Assembly: GCF_014905175.1 (NCBI RefSeq)
Contig: NC_057790.1
Location: 2,108,001-2,172,000, forward strand
Direction: 5' to 3'
Origin: Aphidius gifuensis
Lineage: Eukaryota > Arthropoda > Insecta > Hymenoptera > Braconidae
Length of the DNA: 64,000 bases
Shown here: one piece after another, positions 26,758 through 39,800 of the stretch
Layout of the letters: each line of letters starts with the position of its first letter
Position numbering within the stretch: position 1 is the first letter of the stretch
The notes under the pieces: generated by a model
Told to the model about the DNA's origin: nothing
Database searches by the model: none
Seen by the model: only the letters and a program-made list of their open reading frames with translations
Translations under genes and position numbers: made by a program

Positions 26758-27854
26758 GTGAGTATATATTCAGACGTCTTCAAATATTATATCAACTTAA
26801 TATGTCAATATAGCGTGAGACTAAATAAAATATGATCGAAATCGCGTGCCTACAATATTGCCAATAAATCGATATTTTATATTTTTATTACCACACGTGG
26901 GTGATATAATATAAAAATTATCTCACAAAGATGTCTTCATAAACATTTTTTTTTTTTTTAATCAATAGTCAATGAAACATATACTTATTTAAATTATTTT
27001 TATATATTATTATATTTAAAATACATTTTTTATTGACAAATTGAGGTCATTCAATGCAGTTAATTATTATTGTAGTTAAATATATATATTTATTTTTTAA
27101 TAAATATTTAACAAGTCATTGATTTATCACCGCATATCTATTTTTGAATAATTTTTAAGTATTCCAACTGTTTTCTTTTAAATGATATTGCAATTGGTTT
27201 AACTTGTTTTGTTATTATCTTTTTACCAATCATTAATCAATTTTAATAATTTTTTTTTATTTTACATCATTGTTGATATATATCTCTCTTGCTAAACTGC
27301 ATAAACAATTTCGGCACAATAACAAATCAAAGTAGGTGTATTGTGAAAGTATTTAACGAGCTAATTTTAACGAAAAATCAATCAATCAATTGTCTGTTTT
27401 AATACTATCATTATTTTTATTATTGTAATGATTATTTGAAATGAAAAAAAAAGTTTTTTTTTTTCTTCTTTTTTAAATATATATTATATTAAAAAAGTGA
27501 TGATCATGTAATCTATTGTGAGATGTCTTGACTTCCGTTTTAATATCAATAAAAATAAATAAAAATCGTAATAATAAATGTCAATAATATTTATATGGTG
27601 TAATAATATTTCATAATATAAAATGTCGTGAAATTAGGAAATTGAATGTCAATATGTCATCATAAATAATACTAATTTGAAAGTTTTTTTTTATCATTAT
27701 TTTTTATATTAAAAAATATTTTATAATCACAAAAGAAATTTATTATAATTATTTGTTTTTTTTTTTTTTTAAATTTGATGTGTATTTTTATACCGATTTA
27801 AAATATAATATGTAATTTTTACAATATTCAAATATTTTTCTTTTCATTTGACAG
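26758..27854 (+). other. Probable intron between the two candidate exons
   Basis: AT-rich sequence beginning GTGAGT and ending in a pyrimidine tract plus CAG. No reading frame or island lies inside. Confidence 0.3.
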
Positions 27855-28009
27855 ATATCACTTGAAGAAATTTTTCGGATCTGCATTGAAGCTTACATTG
27901 AAGAGATTACCTTCATAAAATATAACTAAGATCTTGTGATTTTATGCCGTTACCTCACACGATGTTACTGGTCAGGTCATTGTGGCTGTTAAAACGTGGC
28001 CATCACTGA
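27855..28009 (+). other. Candidate exon after a strong acceptor, with a 21-codon ATG frame
   Basis: TTTTTCTTTTCATTTGACAG at 27835-27854 is a very good acceptor. The sequence after it rises in GC, and an ATG at 27944 opens a 21-codon frame (hydrophobic middle, MLLVRSLWLL, ending TGA at 28007-28009). A possible internal donor is GGTCAG|GTCATT near 27975. The right boundary is not certain. It could be the next exon of the transcript suggested by 26679-26757, carrying a short upstream ORF or the start of a signal peptide. No product can be named. Confidence 0.3.
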
Positions 28010-31000
28010 TGAACAAATGTATGTATATTGTATATATATATGTATATATTAAAATTGACTCGTGGGTGGTGATGGTTGTCTCGTGTGTTGGCCGCTGAAT
28101 AATATGTATAAGCAGGTGGATGAACCAAAGACACTACGGGGTCGCTATAACATGCTCGATGATTCATAATTTAAATAATAGTTTGGATCATGTTGCCTAC
28201 GCTTAAAACTTTACTGATTAAACATAAAATAAAATAACAATAACAACAACAACAAAAACAAGAAGAAAACAAAGTAGAAATAATTATTATTTCAATGAAA
28301 TTGTTGTTGGAACACGTCGCATCGTTAAGAGACTATACTGAGACTTAGACTTAAATTTTATGACCAGGTAATTGAACACCCATATGCTTCGTCGACTGAT
28401 TTAAACAGCCATAATACGAATAAAGCCAGTGTCTATAGACAACAAACATATTCTTCAACCATATTAATTCTTTTTTTTGTTTTTCATTTAATTTTTTTTT
28501 TCAACTCTTTTACACCCCATAAAAGTTGTCTATGTCAAAGTTTAACATTTGACTGTCTCAGTATTATAATTAAGTCTTTAAACAAGATTTATTTTTTAAT
28601 TTTCTCCAATAACATTTTAAATTTTTTGTTTTATTTTTTTTGGGTTTAATGTTTTTTTTTTAATTTTTTTTTTTCAAGAGGCTATATATATATACGAAAT
28701 TTGAATGATTATTGAATATATATTTAAGTTGTTGGAATGTTGAGGTACTTATTTTTATGTTTATTTTGTATAGATAATCCACAACTGATATACAAGACAA
28801 GATATGTGGGTGGGGTATATCCCATATGCTTGAGTAACACTTGTGATTAAGTGATGCTATCTTTTTTAACAGGGGGGAAAGATGGGGTTTATTTTTCTGC
28901 GTTCATAAACGCACCTGTACGTATATCTTCTTGGCAACGCCCTCATTGTCTTCTTCCTTATACACTGATCATTCCATGAACCTGTTTGTTACATGAATCA
29001 AACACTGACTCTGACCAATCTTATATATTTTATCAACAAAAATCAATTTTAATAACTGATTTCTCTATCTATTGTATTATTTTATTTTTTTTTTTTCCTT
29101 TTTTTATGTCAATTTTATTTATTTTCTTCATTGTTAAAGTTTGTTTTTTTTTTTTACATTTTTAATAGCAAAACAAATCTTTGCTATGTTTTACAATTAT
29201 GCGCATAAAAATTTTATACACATACAATATATATATCCAAGAAATAACATATATATAAAAAAGATTTAAATATACTTCCTAGATCTTAAATCTTTGAACG
29301 ATCTACATTTAGCTATATTTGACTTCCTCGATCGTAGATCTTACATATAGGGATATATCTTTGAGGACATTTTGAATTACTTATCATCTTATCACTGTTG
29401 TCTATTTAAGGTTGTGCCATATTTTAAGTAAAATATATTTTAAATATTTATATAAAACCATATTAGATTATATATATTTTATAAACTAACAAAATATATA
29501 TGTATATGGATTTCATAATTTAAGTAATGCTGTGAAAATCGTGTTTCAAAAGAAGAATGTTAAGATGCAAAGAAAAAAATAAAAATAAAACAATAAAAAA
29601 GCTTATGCTTATTTATAATATAAAATAAATATAAAGTGAACAAAAAAAATTATATATATATGTGTATATAACCATAAGAACCTGATACCTATTTAATTAA
29701 TTTTACATTAGCATCAGTGAACTAGAGTCATAAAATTTCACTGGTTTATCGGTCGAATGGTTAAACCAAGTATAGGACGTTGGGTTGCTCATCAAAGAAA
29801 TTTTGCCGACATTTGCTTAAAGGTGGCGAATGTAGTCAAGTAAATTAAGAGACGGCCACAGTTTGTGCAGGTACTCATGGCTGAGCACGTTCATTCTCGT
29901 TAGTTATCGTTTGTGTATATACTGACTTTTTCAATATACACAACCGATGCATATATATATGTATATGTATCTAATAGTATAGGCAAGATGTACTGAAAAG
30001 GAGAAAAAACAAGAATGGTGATTCAGTAGCCCACATTGCACAGCTGTAATGCAGTACTCGTGTACCAATATATAATAGCTGCATGTACATACGCATTGTC
30101 CTCGCGGTTACTCTTTACTCTTCTGTATACAGTGCAACATTTTTTTATTTTTTTATTTTCTATATATTCCATCTAGGAAAATGAAAATTAAAAAATGAAT
30201 TTTAATTCCTGCATTTGGTTAGAGATGATTCTTGTAAAATATTTAAAAACTTGGGACAAATATATTTTTGATTTTCGAAATTGATGAATTTAAATTTTAA
30301 AGGAATATCATAAAGCTGTATTTTGTATTTTGGAGTATTCTGCAATATCCAGTCATGAAAAAAAAAATAATAAGTTGACTATAAAATAACTTGAAGTAAA
30401 TTTTTTTTGCAGCTAATGAAAGTTAATTAAATTTTTGAAATTTTTAAATAAATAAATTCCTGTCAATGTTTCACTATGGTTGTAAAAAGTAGAATATATA
30501 TTCAACAATATAGAGGCATTTTGTATATTATTTTATATTGAAAAAAAATGAAAAAATTTAAATTTAATATGTATAAAATAAATGAAAAATAAACTAGAAT
30601 CAACATAAAAGGAATTGAAATCAGTGTTAATAAAAACATGAGCTTTGCATTCTCAAGTTAAGTGAATTCCACGTAAATATTTACTTAACAGTGTCGAAAA
30701 ACCAGAACTTGAAGGTTTCTCACCCACTGTGTGCGTTAACATTGTCAGGATATCTAATAAGAAAAATAATATTATTACCATTAATGGAAAATTCTAAATG
30801 GCAGGTTTACTTGGTTTGGAGTCAATTGACAGGTGAACATAATTTTATTTAAGTTTGTAGCTACACAGAATTACACTTATATGCGTAAGAAAATTGTGAA
30901 AGTTTATTGGGTTAAAAAGTAATTAATAGAATGTTTATAAAAAAAAAAAAACAAAACATTATATAGCCTGCAACTAGGCAACTATAAAAAATTTAAATTA

Positions 31001-32985
31001 CAACATTAGTTTAAAAAGAGGTAATTCAAAATTAAAATAATTACCTCATCATTATCATCACAATCATCATCATCATTATCCAATGTATATATAAAGCCCT
31101 TTGTAAATACAAGAAGTTGAGTGTGACTTTAGTACACACGATATATATAAAAATAAAAAAATATCACCTCTTAATATTCACGGCATGATCTTGCGCGTCG
31201 ACTTAATTAATTTGACTCAAAGATGCGCAATGCAATAGTAATAAAAAAATAAAAAATATAAATAAAATAAAAGTCAGAATAATACTGACAAATAAATAAA
31301 TAATAAAAAAACAAGAAATTATATACAGAATGAGACTTGGACACGTGCTAATTGGCAATTTTTATTTTTGTTCTATTTAATTTTATTTTATGAATTGAGA
31401 TTTACTGTGCACATACATGCGGATGGTCAGTAGCAAGTTGACATATATATAGGCATATACAATATTCACATTATCACGCTAAATTATTTAAGTATTTATA
31501 TGTGAATATGATGTGCAAAAAAAAAAAAGAAAGGAAAGAGTAAGGAATTAATAAATAAAAAAAAAAAAGTATGCATATAAAATGCAGCCGTTTTATAATT
31601 ATTTTACACATTTTTATTTTTAAATTTTAATAATTATTTCTTGGTTTTTTTTTTTTTTTGCGTGCCCCTGTTCCCCACTCGAGAGTCCATCAAGACAATG
31701 TTTTTTTTTTTTTTTTTATTTCGGTAATTATTCAAGTTTGTCGTGTGGACGTGGATGTGTGCATCGTCTTGAAATTTTTTTAGGTCCTTACTCATATAAT
31801 AATTAAAACTAAATCAATCACGTGAAATCTATTATTAGTCTAATTGAGTCCATCTCTGTCAGCATTTTATTGATACATTATTTTTTATAAAAATATTTCG
31901 AGCAAAATGTAAGAAAGAAAATTTTCATTAAGTTACAAAGCTTTTTTTTTTAAATTGATATTTTTATTATGAGTCATTCAATACAAAAAAGTAAAAAAAA
32001 CAAATACAATAGCAACAAAAACAAAAAGTGTGATTATAGTGCCCTGGTGAAAATATTTCTCCGTAATAAAAGCGCGTGGAGAAACGTGTAAAAAAAAAAT
32101 TTACCCAAGTTGATTTGGAGAAACGACGGAAAAATTTCTTTATATATAAATAAGCATATAAATAATAATAATTAAATTAAATTAATGATAATAATAAAAT
32201 TTTTAAATAAATAAAAAATATATATTGTATGTTACTTTCATCATCCGGTATGAATGTGGGCGCACCTCACGGGTTATTTCCGGGCAGAGTTACGATATAC
32301 CTGCTTGATCTATACGTACAACAATTAAGCTCATCATAATAAATATCAAAAAAAACCATATATATTTAAAAATAAAGAAAAAAGATATCTACTGGTAAAT
32401 CATTCTTGTCTTTCTTTATGATGCACAATTTCTCAATGAAAAAATAATATAAAAATAAACCCTTTTCTCAACGTTGTTTTAACGCGCGTGCCTAAAGGCT
32501 ATCGCGGCGCCTAAATGGTGTGCGTGACTGTAATTTTTTTTTATATAAATGTTATGTCTCACATCTCAAGGGATTTTACCTACGCGTTTTTGCGACAGAA
32601 TCGTGACGATGCACGTTTTAAATATATCGCGTAAATGTTAATTATCCATTAAAATTTGAATTGATTGTATCAACTTTATTTATTTATTTTTTTTTATTTA
32701 TTTAAAATAAAATTACATATATTATTTTTTAATGTAAATGAATGAATGAATGAAAAAACAATAATAATAATAATAGTAATCTCAACACTTTTACTTCCTT
32801 GTGTTTATTAAATGAATTAATATTTTTATTTATTATTTTTTAAATGAATAATAATTAAATAAAATGACAAAGATTTTTTTTTCTTTCTCTAGAAACAATC
32901 ATCAACGTATAATATCTGCATAAGAAAAAATGTTGAGTAGTGCTAAATTAAAATGACTCTATTTTTAAATTGACATTAAAAATAA
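28010..32985. other. AT-rich non-coding sequence
   Basis: No supported gene. Features seen: a TGCGTT-CATA-AACGCA hairpin at 28898-28913; two related GATC-containing stretches at 29275-29345; GC-richer patches at 29750-30120, 30690-30760, 32040-32130 and 32470-32640; and a TGAA microsatellite near 32738-32753. A good acceptor (TTTTTTTTCTTTCTCTAG) ends at 32891, but every frame after it stops within about 50 bases. Confidence 0.55.
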
Positions 32986-33228
32986 ATTCCATGTTTTGAA
33001 AATTATTTAACATGTTTAAAGAGTAAAGTGCAAGGTGTTGATGCAGGTCCGGGTGGATCGTTGGACAGAGCTAATGATTATGGCGTGGGTGAAAATAACA
33101 TATATAGCTGTATATATGAGTTGGAAAACGACGCCGACGTCAGATTGTCTGGGGGACAGACAATTTTACGAGTTTCATCGTCAATGGTTAACTTAGCCTC
33201 TAGTCCAACTAACATTTCGATCGTCTAA
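32986..33228 (+). other. GC-elevated island with open frame and hairpin, unassigned
   Basis: The plus frame is open from 32986 to TAA at 33226-33228 (no ATG near its start), with balanced composition rich in Gly, Asp and Ser. Words such as GACGCCGACGTCAG make it one of the most CpG-dense spots in the window. A perfect 8-bp stem, ATTGTCTG (33144-33151) with CAGACAAT (33157-33164), lies inside. Candidate acceptors (AG near 33018 and 33045) have poor pyrimidine tracts. It may be the last coding exon of an unseen plus-strand gene or a regulatory block upstream of the odorant receptor. I recognise no protein family. Confidence 0.25.
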
Positions 33229-33977
33229 TTACGATCAAGGAAGAGAAGGAGAGTATATTACAGTAGGATTCTTATCCTCATTAATGATTTTAACAGATCC
33301 CCTCGAGTATCTTACCAACTCTTTGCTTCTTTTTTTTTTTATCTCTCTCTCTTTCTCTCGTTTGATTGCACAAAATGAATTTATGTTTTATGAGATCAAA
33401 TATACGTATGTATATATTTTTTTAAAATTTATTTCACAATAATTTTATACAACTGTAAGCATAAAGTAACTTTTTTATATTCGCTAAATTTTTATTTAGT
33501 TGTTTTTAATATTTAATTTTTTTTTTCTTATTACATTTATGCTAGCTGTATTTAAAATTTTATACATATATATACTTTTTTTTTATGGTATTGTTATTAT
33601 TATTGAGATACATAATAATAAATAAACTCATAATTTTTTAATGATTCACAATGGCATGTCACTAATATTATGTCACTTTTTATCTTTTTAAATTAAACAA
33701 AAAATTTTAAAACATGCTTGTGAGTTATTTTTCATTGTGATCTAGACAAAAGATTAAAATACCATATAAAGTGTTTTACTGGTAGCACGACAATATCAAC
33801 TGAATAATAAGAAAGCTTGATAATTTATTAATTAGCTAAATTTTTGGTCGCTTTGACAACAGAATATTTGCGACTAAATTTTCATTCAAACGCTGTCTCT
33901 TGTCTGATACTAAGCTCGTACTTAAATTTAACGTGAATACAATTGTTTAAAATTAAACGTATTAATATTATAAAAAC
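33229..33977 (+). other. Upstream region of the odorant receptor
   Basis: The left part (33229-33360) continues the island and ends in a CT-rich stretch. The rest is AT-rich. About 130 bases before the receptor ATG the sequence is slightly GC-richer (33840-33930) and may hold the promoter and 5' UTR. TATAAAAAC at 33969-33977 touches the ATG, too close to act as its TATA box. No clear initiator was chosen. Confidence 0.4.
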
Positions 33978-35561
33978 ATGAAATATATAACAAAACAATC
34001 GTGGGGTTTCAATTGGCAGCTTGGAATACTACAGTGGTTATTTAAGTTATCATCATTGTGGCCATATTATGTGAAATTTAGATTAATAAAATTTACAATA
34101 TTTTTTACATTATTATTATCTTTTATGGGATCATCTACAATGCATCTATTTCATCTGCATTATAATGAAGATCCATCATACACAATTTTTGTAGTAATTT
34201 ATCTTTTTTATTATGTTTATGCATTGTGTTTTTTATATATCAAAAGATTTTTTTTACATGAAATATTTGATATGATTAATAATAATTGGATTGAATCAAA
34301 TGATTTGCCAATTTTTTATCGTGGAATTATGTACTCGTATGGTTTCAAAATAAGACGTATAGTATTAACGATGTTTGTTGTGTTGGGAATAATCACAACA
34401 GGTAAAAAATTAAGGAACAAAAAATAGATATTTTCTTTAAAAATAATAAATAAATTATATGTTTTTAGCTTGTATATTGCAACCTTTTATAATGGGTGCA
34501 ATTAAAAAAAATGGAATGCCAAAAGTATTAAAATTCGAAGCTTGGTTTCCATTTGCTTTCAATGAAACACCAATTTTTCAAATGATGTATTTCATTCAAA
34601 CTCTATCATCATTTCAGTGTTTGATGATGCAAGTTTTACTTGATGGAACAACAGTATTTATTGTTTTTCATTGTTGTGGTCAATTGACAATACTTTGTAA
34701 AGTTGTCAGTAATTACAAAGGTGTTTTAAAGCATAATAATACTGAAGAAGTATCAGTAGAATATTTTCAACAAAGTTGTTCATGTACAAGATGTATCACA
34801 AATCACTATATTTATCAGGCAATGTAAGTTTTCAATTTATTAATTTCACATAATTCAATATAAAATAATAATAAATTTTTATTTCATCACAGATTTGTTA
34901 AAAAAGTTTCAGATTTTTTTAGCTCTTATAATATGTTACGAATAATGATGAGTACTACTAATTTTTGTTTGATGGGTTACATATCTGTTCAGGTATTATT
35001 AAAATAATAATTTTTTTTCAATTTTTATATTAATTATTTTCATTTTAGTCACGTGAAAAAAATGAAGCATCAAATTTTATACTTGAAGGATCATTTTTAT
35101 TGGCAAATATGTCAAGTTTTTTCGGCTGTTGTTGGGTTGGACAACAATTATTAAACAAGGTTAATTTATAAATTAATAAAATAACAATAATAATTGATGT
35201 TTATTAATTTAATTCAATTTAATTTAGAATGAAGAACTTGTTAATGCAGTTCATGAAATTTCATGGTACAAATATGATCATAAATGTATCTATCCAATGA
35301 TGATGTTATTGAAGAGGACAAAGCGACCATTACGATTAACATGTGGAATCTTTTTTACATTGAGTCATGAACTTTATTCTGGGGTAAATAAAAATTGAAG
35401 AAAAAGACATTAATTAATAAAAAGAATATCTTTTTAATTACAATCTCTAAATTAAATAACTAATTTGGGCTTTTTTTATTTTTCATTTACAATAGTGGGT
35501 ATCAACAGCTTGCTCTTACCTCTCAGTCTACAATGCCATGAAGACATCGTCACAACAATAA
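33978..35561 (+). CDS. Odorant receptor (insect 7tm_6 family), complete, six exons
   Basis: A complete insect odorant receptor of 403 residues, which should sit in the dendrite membrane of olfactory neurons and form a ligand-gated cation channel with the co-receptor Orco (family knowledge). Exons: 33978-34401, 34469-34823, 34893-34992, 35049-35159, 35228-35383, 35496-35561. All introns (67, 69, 56, 68, 112 bp) are GT...AG and all phases agree. The chosen ATG follows an in-frame stop at 33963. Hydrophobic segments lie near residues 36-58, 68-88, 127-150, 180-215, 273-292, 302-324 and 364-394, matching seven helices. Residues 333-344 (ELVNAVHEISWY) match the family's conserved A-x(n)-WY region. 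The C-terminal RPLRLTCG...SYLSVYNAM block is the usual family ending. Length is typical (about 380-420). No frameshift or internal stop is seen, so it looks functional. The ligand cannot be told. AATAAA-like sequence overlaps and follows the stop codon. Confidence 0.93.
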
Positions 35562-36698
35562 AATAAAAAATAAAAAAAATTCATTATATATATTTAATAA
35601 TAATAATAATAATAATAATGATAAAATGATATAAGCGAAAGTAGACAGGTTTGTATATCTGGTATCATTTATGCGAGAATTCCTCCTCTATCAAAGCATT
35701 CAATAAATGTTAATAAAATATTGACAAATCCCATAAATAAAATTCTCTTGTAACAAATTTAACTTTAGCATATCAGTCTCAATCTAAATGTTAATATTAA
35801 TTATATTAATATAAATAATACAATCATGTTAATAATAAAAAACTTTCTCGACAGATATACAAAACTGTGCTAGCGATAGTAACCAGATATGTTATTTCTA
35901 TATTGAAATAAATGAAAAAAAATAAATATGAAAAAATAAAAAAAAATAAAAAAACACTTGACACAATGTAAATTATATACACAAGCAGCCAAAGAAATTG
36001 ACATGCAGCATTCATTTGGCTACGTGACACTGATAAATTATCTCGAGACAGAAAAGCTGTTTTGATTTTTATGATACGTATTTAAAGTTGATATGGGTCG
36101 ATCTTTTTATCGATGTAAATCTGCAAATATGGTGTTTTTTTTTTTTCTTATTAATATATAAATGTATTTGTTATTCTCATTTTTTTTTTTTACCGTTATC
36201 AAAAACCAACGAATTCAATTTGACTGTATGTCCTAAATTTAATTTAATAAATCACAGACAAATTATGAAAAAAAAATAAATAAATAAATAAGATAAATAA
36301 ATGTCGTCAACATTGTGTCAGTTAAAAAACAACATTGGAATTTTTAATTTAATTTTTATTTTGTTTTGAACAGTTAGGTAGCTAAATGTCATGTAACAAT
36401 TTTTGAATACCAATGATCAATGATTTTTTATTGTACTTAATATTGTTGACAGCAAAAATATTTTTATTTAAATAACATATATTATAAAATAAATAAAATA
36501 TAATTAATTATATTTATTATATAAGTTTTAAAATTATTAAGCAATTGATAGCCATGATGGAATCACAAAAAAAGAAGCAGGTGATTTCCAAGTAGTTTTT
36601 ATTTGCTGCCTATAAATTTAGAAAATAAAAATCAATAAAAAAAAGTAAATAGAAATAGATAATAAATCATATAAGCAAGGTGCATTCCGTTTATATTT
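35562..36698. other. AT-rich non-coding sequence after the odorant receptor
   Basis: Contains several AATAAA words right after the receptor stop, an (AAT)n microsatellite (35595-35620) and A/T runs. No second receptor exon or pseudogene is seen. Confidence 0.65.
35595..35620. repeat. (AAT)n microsatellite
   Basis: About eight TAA units, located 34 bases after the odorant receptor stop codon and therefore probably in or next to its 3' UTR. Confidence 0.9.
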
Positions 36699-36881
36699 TT
36701 ATTTCACATTGTCCTTTTCACACCTTAACAGTGACTGAATCGAAATATATCTTGCTTTTACTAAGGTAACATTTGAATTGGGTAGAGGTATACCTAATTG
36801 AGTGTCTTCTCCCTGGGTGTCCCATGTTGTCCAGGCGTTGTCGCCAGCTACCTGAGGTGAAGTTGATTTTAAAATGAACAA
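36699..36881 (-). other. Candidate ORF/exon of balanced composition, unknown
   Basis: A 60-codon minus-strand frame (ATG at 36881, TAA at 36701-36699) whose middle is distinctly non-AT: VAGDNAWTTWDTQGEDTQLG. TTCACCTCAG|GTAGCT at 36852/36851 could serve as an acceptor (leaving a 51-codon exon) or as a donor. The upstream side is a T-rich tract on that strand, which would suit an acceptor. I recognise no domain. A terminal exon of an unseen gene, a transposon remnant or a chance frame are all open. Confidence 0.2.
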
Positions 36882-39800
36882 AAAAGAAAAAAAAAAATAT
36901 ATAATAAAAGTAAGCGTGGGCGTAGTATCCTGATATGAGTTACGAGTCCATCGTATTACACAAACAGAAAACTAACTTAACCACTTTGGTGGTCCTATGG
37001 TACATGTCAACTAAACATAATTTCAAATATAAATATATATTAAAATTCAGGTAATTAATAAACAGACATGTGCTGTATCAGTGGCATTTTATCTACTTCA
37101 ACCTGTCCAATTTTGTCCAAGATTAATCCTCATAAGATGATTTTACTTTTTAGATATTATACCAAGTATGTTTTTCAACATTTATATACTGTATTATTAT
37201 GTATATATATTGTCTAACTTGTTTTATTTTATTATTATTTGACATTTTTCTAATTCTTTTTCTTTTATTTTCATTGAGAATATTAGGTGGGTTGCTTATC
37301 GCCAATGGATTAACATCAATTTCATGGTATTTTCATGCTGGATTTCACAACTTGTTGAAAACTATGATTCAACTTTGCCGACTTGTTATTCCAGTTTTAA
37401 CATTCAATTTTTCGTCTAGTTTAAATGTCTTACATTTCGTTCAGGACTATCAAGAATATTTTTTTTTTTTATCATTTTATAAATTGAAAATTATTGTTTA
37501 TCACAATATAGCTTCAGGTGTAGAGAATGAAAATTTAAATAGCTATGCAGACTTAATAAATGATAATTTATTGTATATATAAAAAAAAATAAAAAAAAAT
37601 TTTAAACATTTGTAAGTAAATCAATATGGTTTACAGCATGCATTCATTACCAACTTCAACCTTACACTTGCTCGTATATCTTGGCTCTGTTGGAGGACAG
37701 ATGTATAGCTTAGCTATATATAAAAACATCTGATGAAACTAAAAAATAAATAAATAAATAAAAGTAGAGAGTATCTTGGAATGTTGGTGATTTAAATAAA
37801 AATTTTTATCTACAATATTTTTAGTCAACTTTTTCATTAGTATTCAATTTCTTGTTTCCATTTAATAGTTCAAGTACTTGCTCCAAATCAACAACACCCC
37901 CAGTGTTCACATTGTTAGCTGTTTTTACGATCCACGAAGTATATGGTTTACGCCTATCTCAAGTTTCAAACCAAGGCATTTACGATCATACCCAGAAGAG
38001 ATAGCTCTCTAGATGCGACAACGAAACATCATGCGCTTTTAGTATATATATTTTTATGTGATAATCTTTTTTTTTATCTTTATAAGTTTGCATATTTTTT
38101 ATTTTTTTAATTTTTATTTAAACGTCATGTCTAGCAACCCCCTGAGAGATGTGAATGTAACATTGTATGATGTTCGTCGTTATACTCACCAGACATATAA
38201 AATTCTGACTTATATTTATCGTTTCAACTAGGTTTCACTCATTGTATATAAATGGAAAATACATATAATTTTTTTTTTATTATCTACATATAGTATTATT
38301 AATATTGTTGTTCAACTGGAGTTCCAAGTTCAACTTGATGCTTCATAATATCCTTGATAATATTGCCATTTTTCATCCAAGAAAATACTTTTGGTATTTA
38401 GTAGACGCATTTTATCGAGACAGGTTCATAAATATATGCATGAATATAGATACAAAAATAAATATATTTATTTATAAAAAAAAAAAAAAAAAAAAATTAA
38501 AAATATATATACATAATAATATTTAAAGGATAAAAGAATTAATTTATATTTAAGGCCAAAAAGTCAAGTCAATGACTTGCTTATAGTTCTTGTTGTTGTT
38601 GTTGTTGTTATTTTTTTATTATTTTTATATTTATTTTTTAAAGAAAATAAAAAATATAAAAGTGAATTTGAAGTGATGTTACGACGAGAGAAGACTGGAC
38701 TTAATTAAAAAGGTTGATGGACATGGGCATTGTGTATATACCGCACCCTTATACTTGCTATTTTATCCCTTTATATATGTCTTGGTATTATTTAAACTTG
38801 CACATCTATGTTTAATGTCAACTCAATACCATTTAAGGGTGACTGTTACAACACACTCTTTTGTATATCACTTTGATATTTCAATAACAATGTGAACATT
38901 TTTTTTTTTTTTTATTTTTTTAAATACAAGATAAAAAATAAATTTAAAAAAAAATTACAACAAAGATTTATGTTTTCATATATGAACTTGATAGAATGAA
39001 ATTAAAAAATTGAAAATTTTTTTTATTACCAGTTTAAAGTAGGTTGTTTAAAAAGAAATTTAAGTATATTTTTTTTTTGAAAAATCTGTGCATTTATATC
39101 GCACACACACACTGAGATTACTATGCTAATTCCGTTAATGTCACATGATTTATGACACCATCAAGATACATATTATTTTATATTTTATTCTTGTGTGTAA
39201 AAATGATCACTTAAAGCAAGATGTCGTCTTAAATGTACACTCTCTCTACTCGTTTATATATATGCGAAATATTTTAAAAATAAAAATATAATTTTTAATC
39301 AACTTTTAAGCTTTTGATGCTTTTTTTTTTTTTTTTTTAAATTTATTTGTTTTATTTATATATTTATATTTATCAGTATTTTTGATAAGTCAAATACAGC
39401 CGCGTTCAAGCATAAGCAAATGCATTCATTTATCGATGCAGCAAGTATCAACGTATACACTTAAAATTCATCCAATTATATTTAAAATGTTGTTAATCTC
39501 ATGTAATTTAGATTTGATAATAATTAACTGTATGATTGTGGCTCGTGGTAAGAGTTATTTAGATAATTACATTTGATATTATTGGCTTAATGTTTATGTC
39601 TGAGTTTAAAGGGAGCACCTTTTTTATTTTATTTTTTTTATTTTAATTATACAGAATACGATGCGCGTAGCATGTGAAAATAACTTGAATTTTACAGAGA
39701 CACGTGTCTGAGATAGCCAATTAGTATTTTGATATGTGTGATATGAACCATATCTAATTACAAAAATTTAAACAATACTTGTTTCGCCTGATGAATCCAA

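Noticed and set aside
37199..37582. 127-codon frame with hydrophobic stretches considered as a second odorant receptor
   Set aside because: Hydrophobicity comes from T-rich low complexity; the WY region and C-terminal family block are absent.
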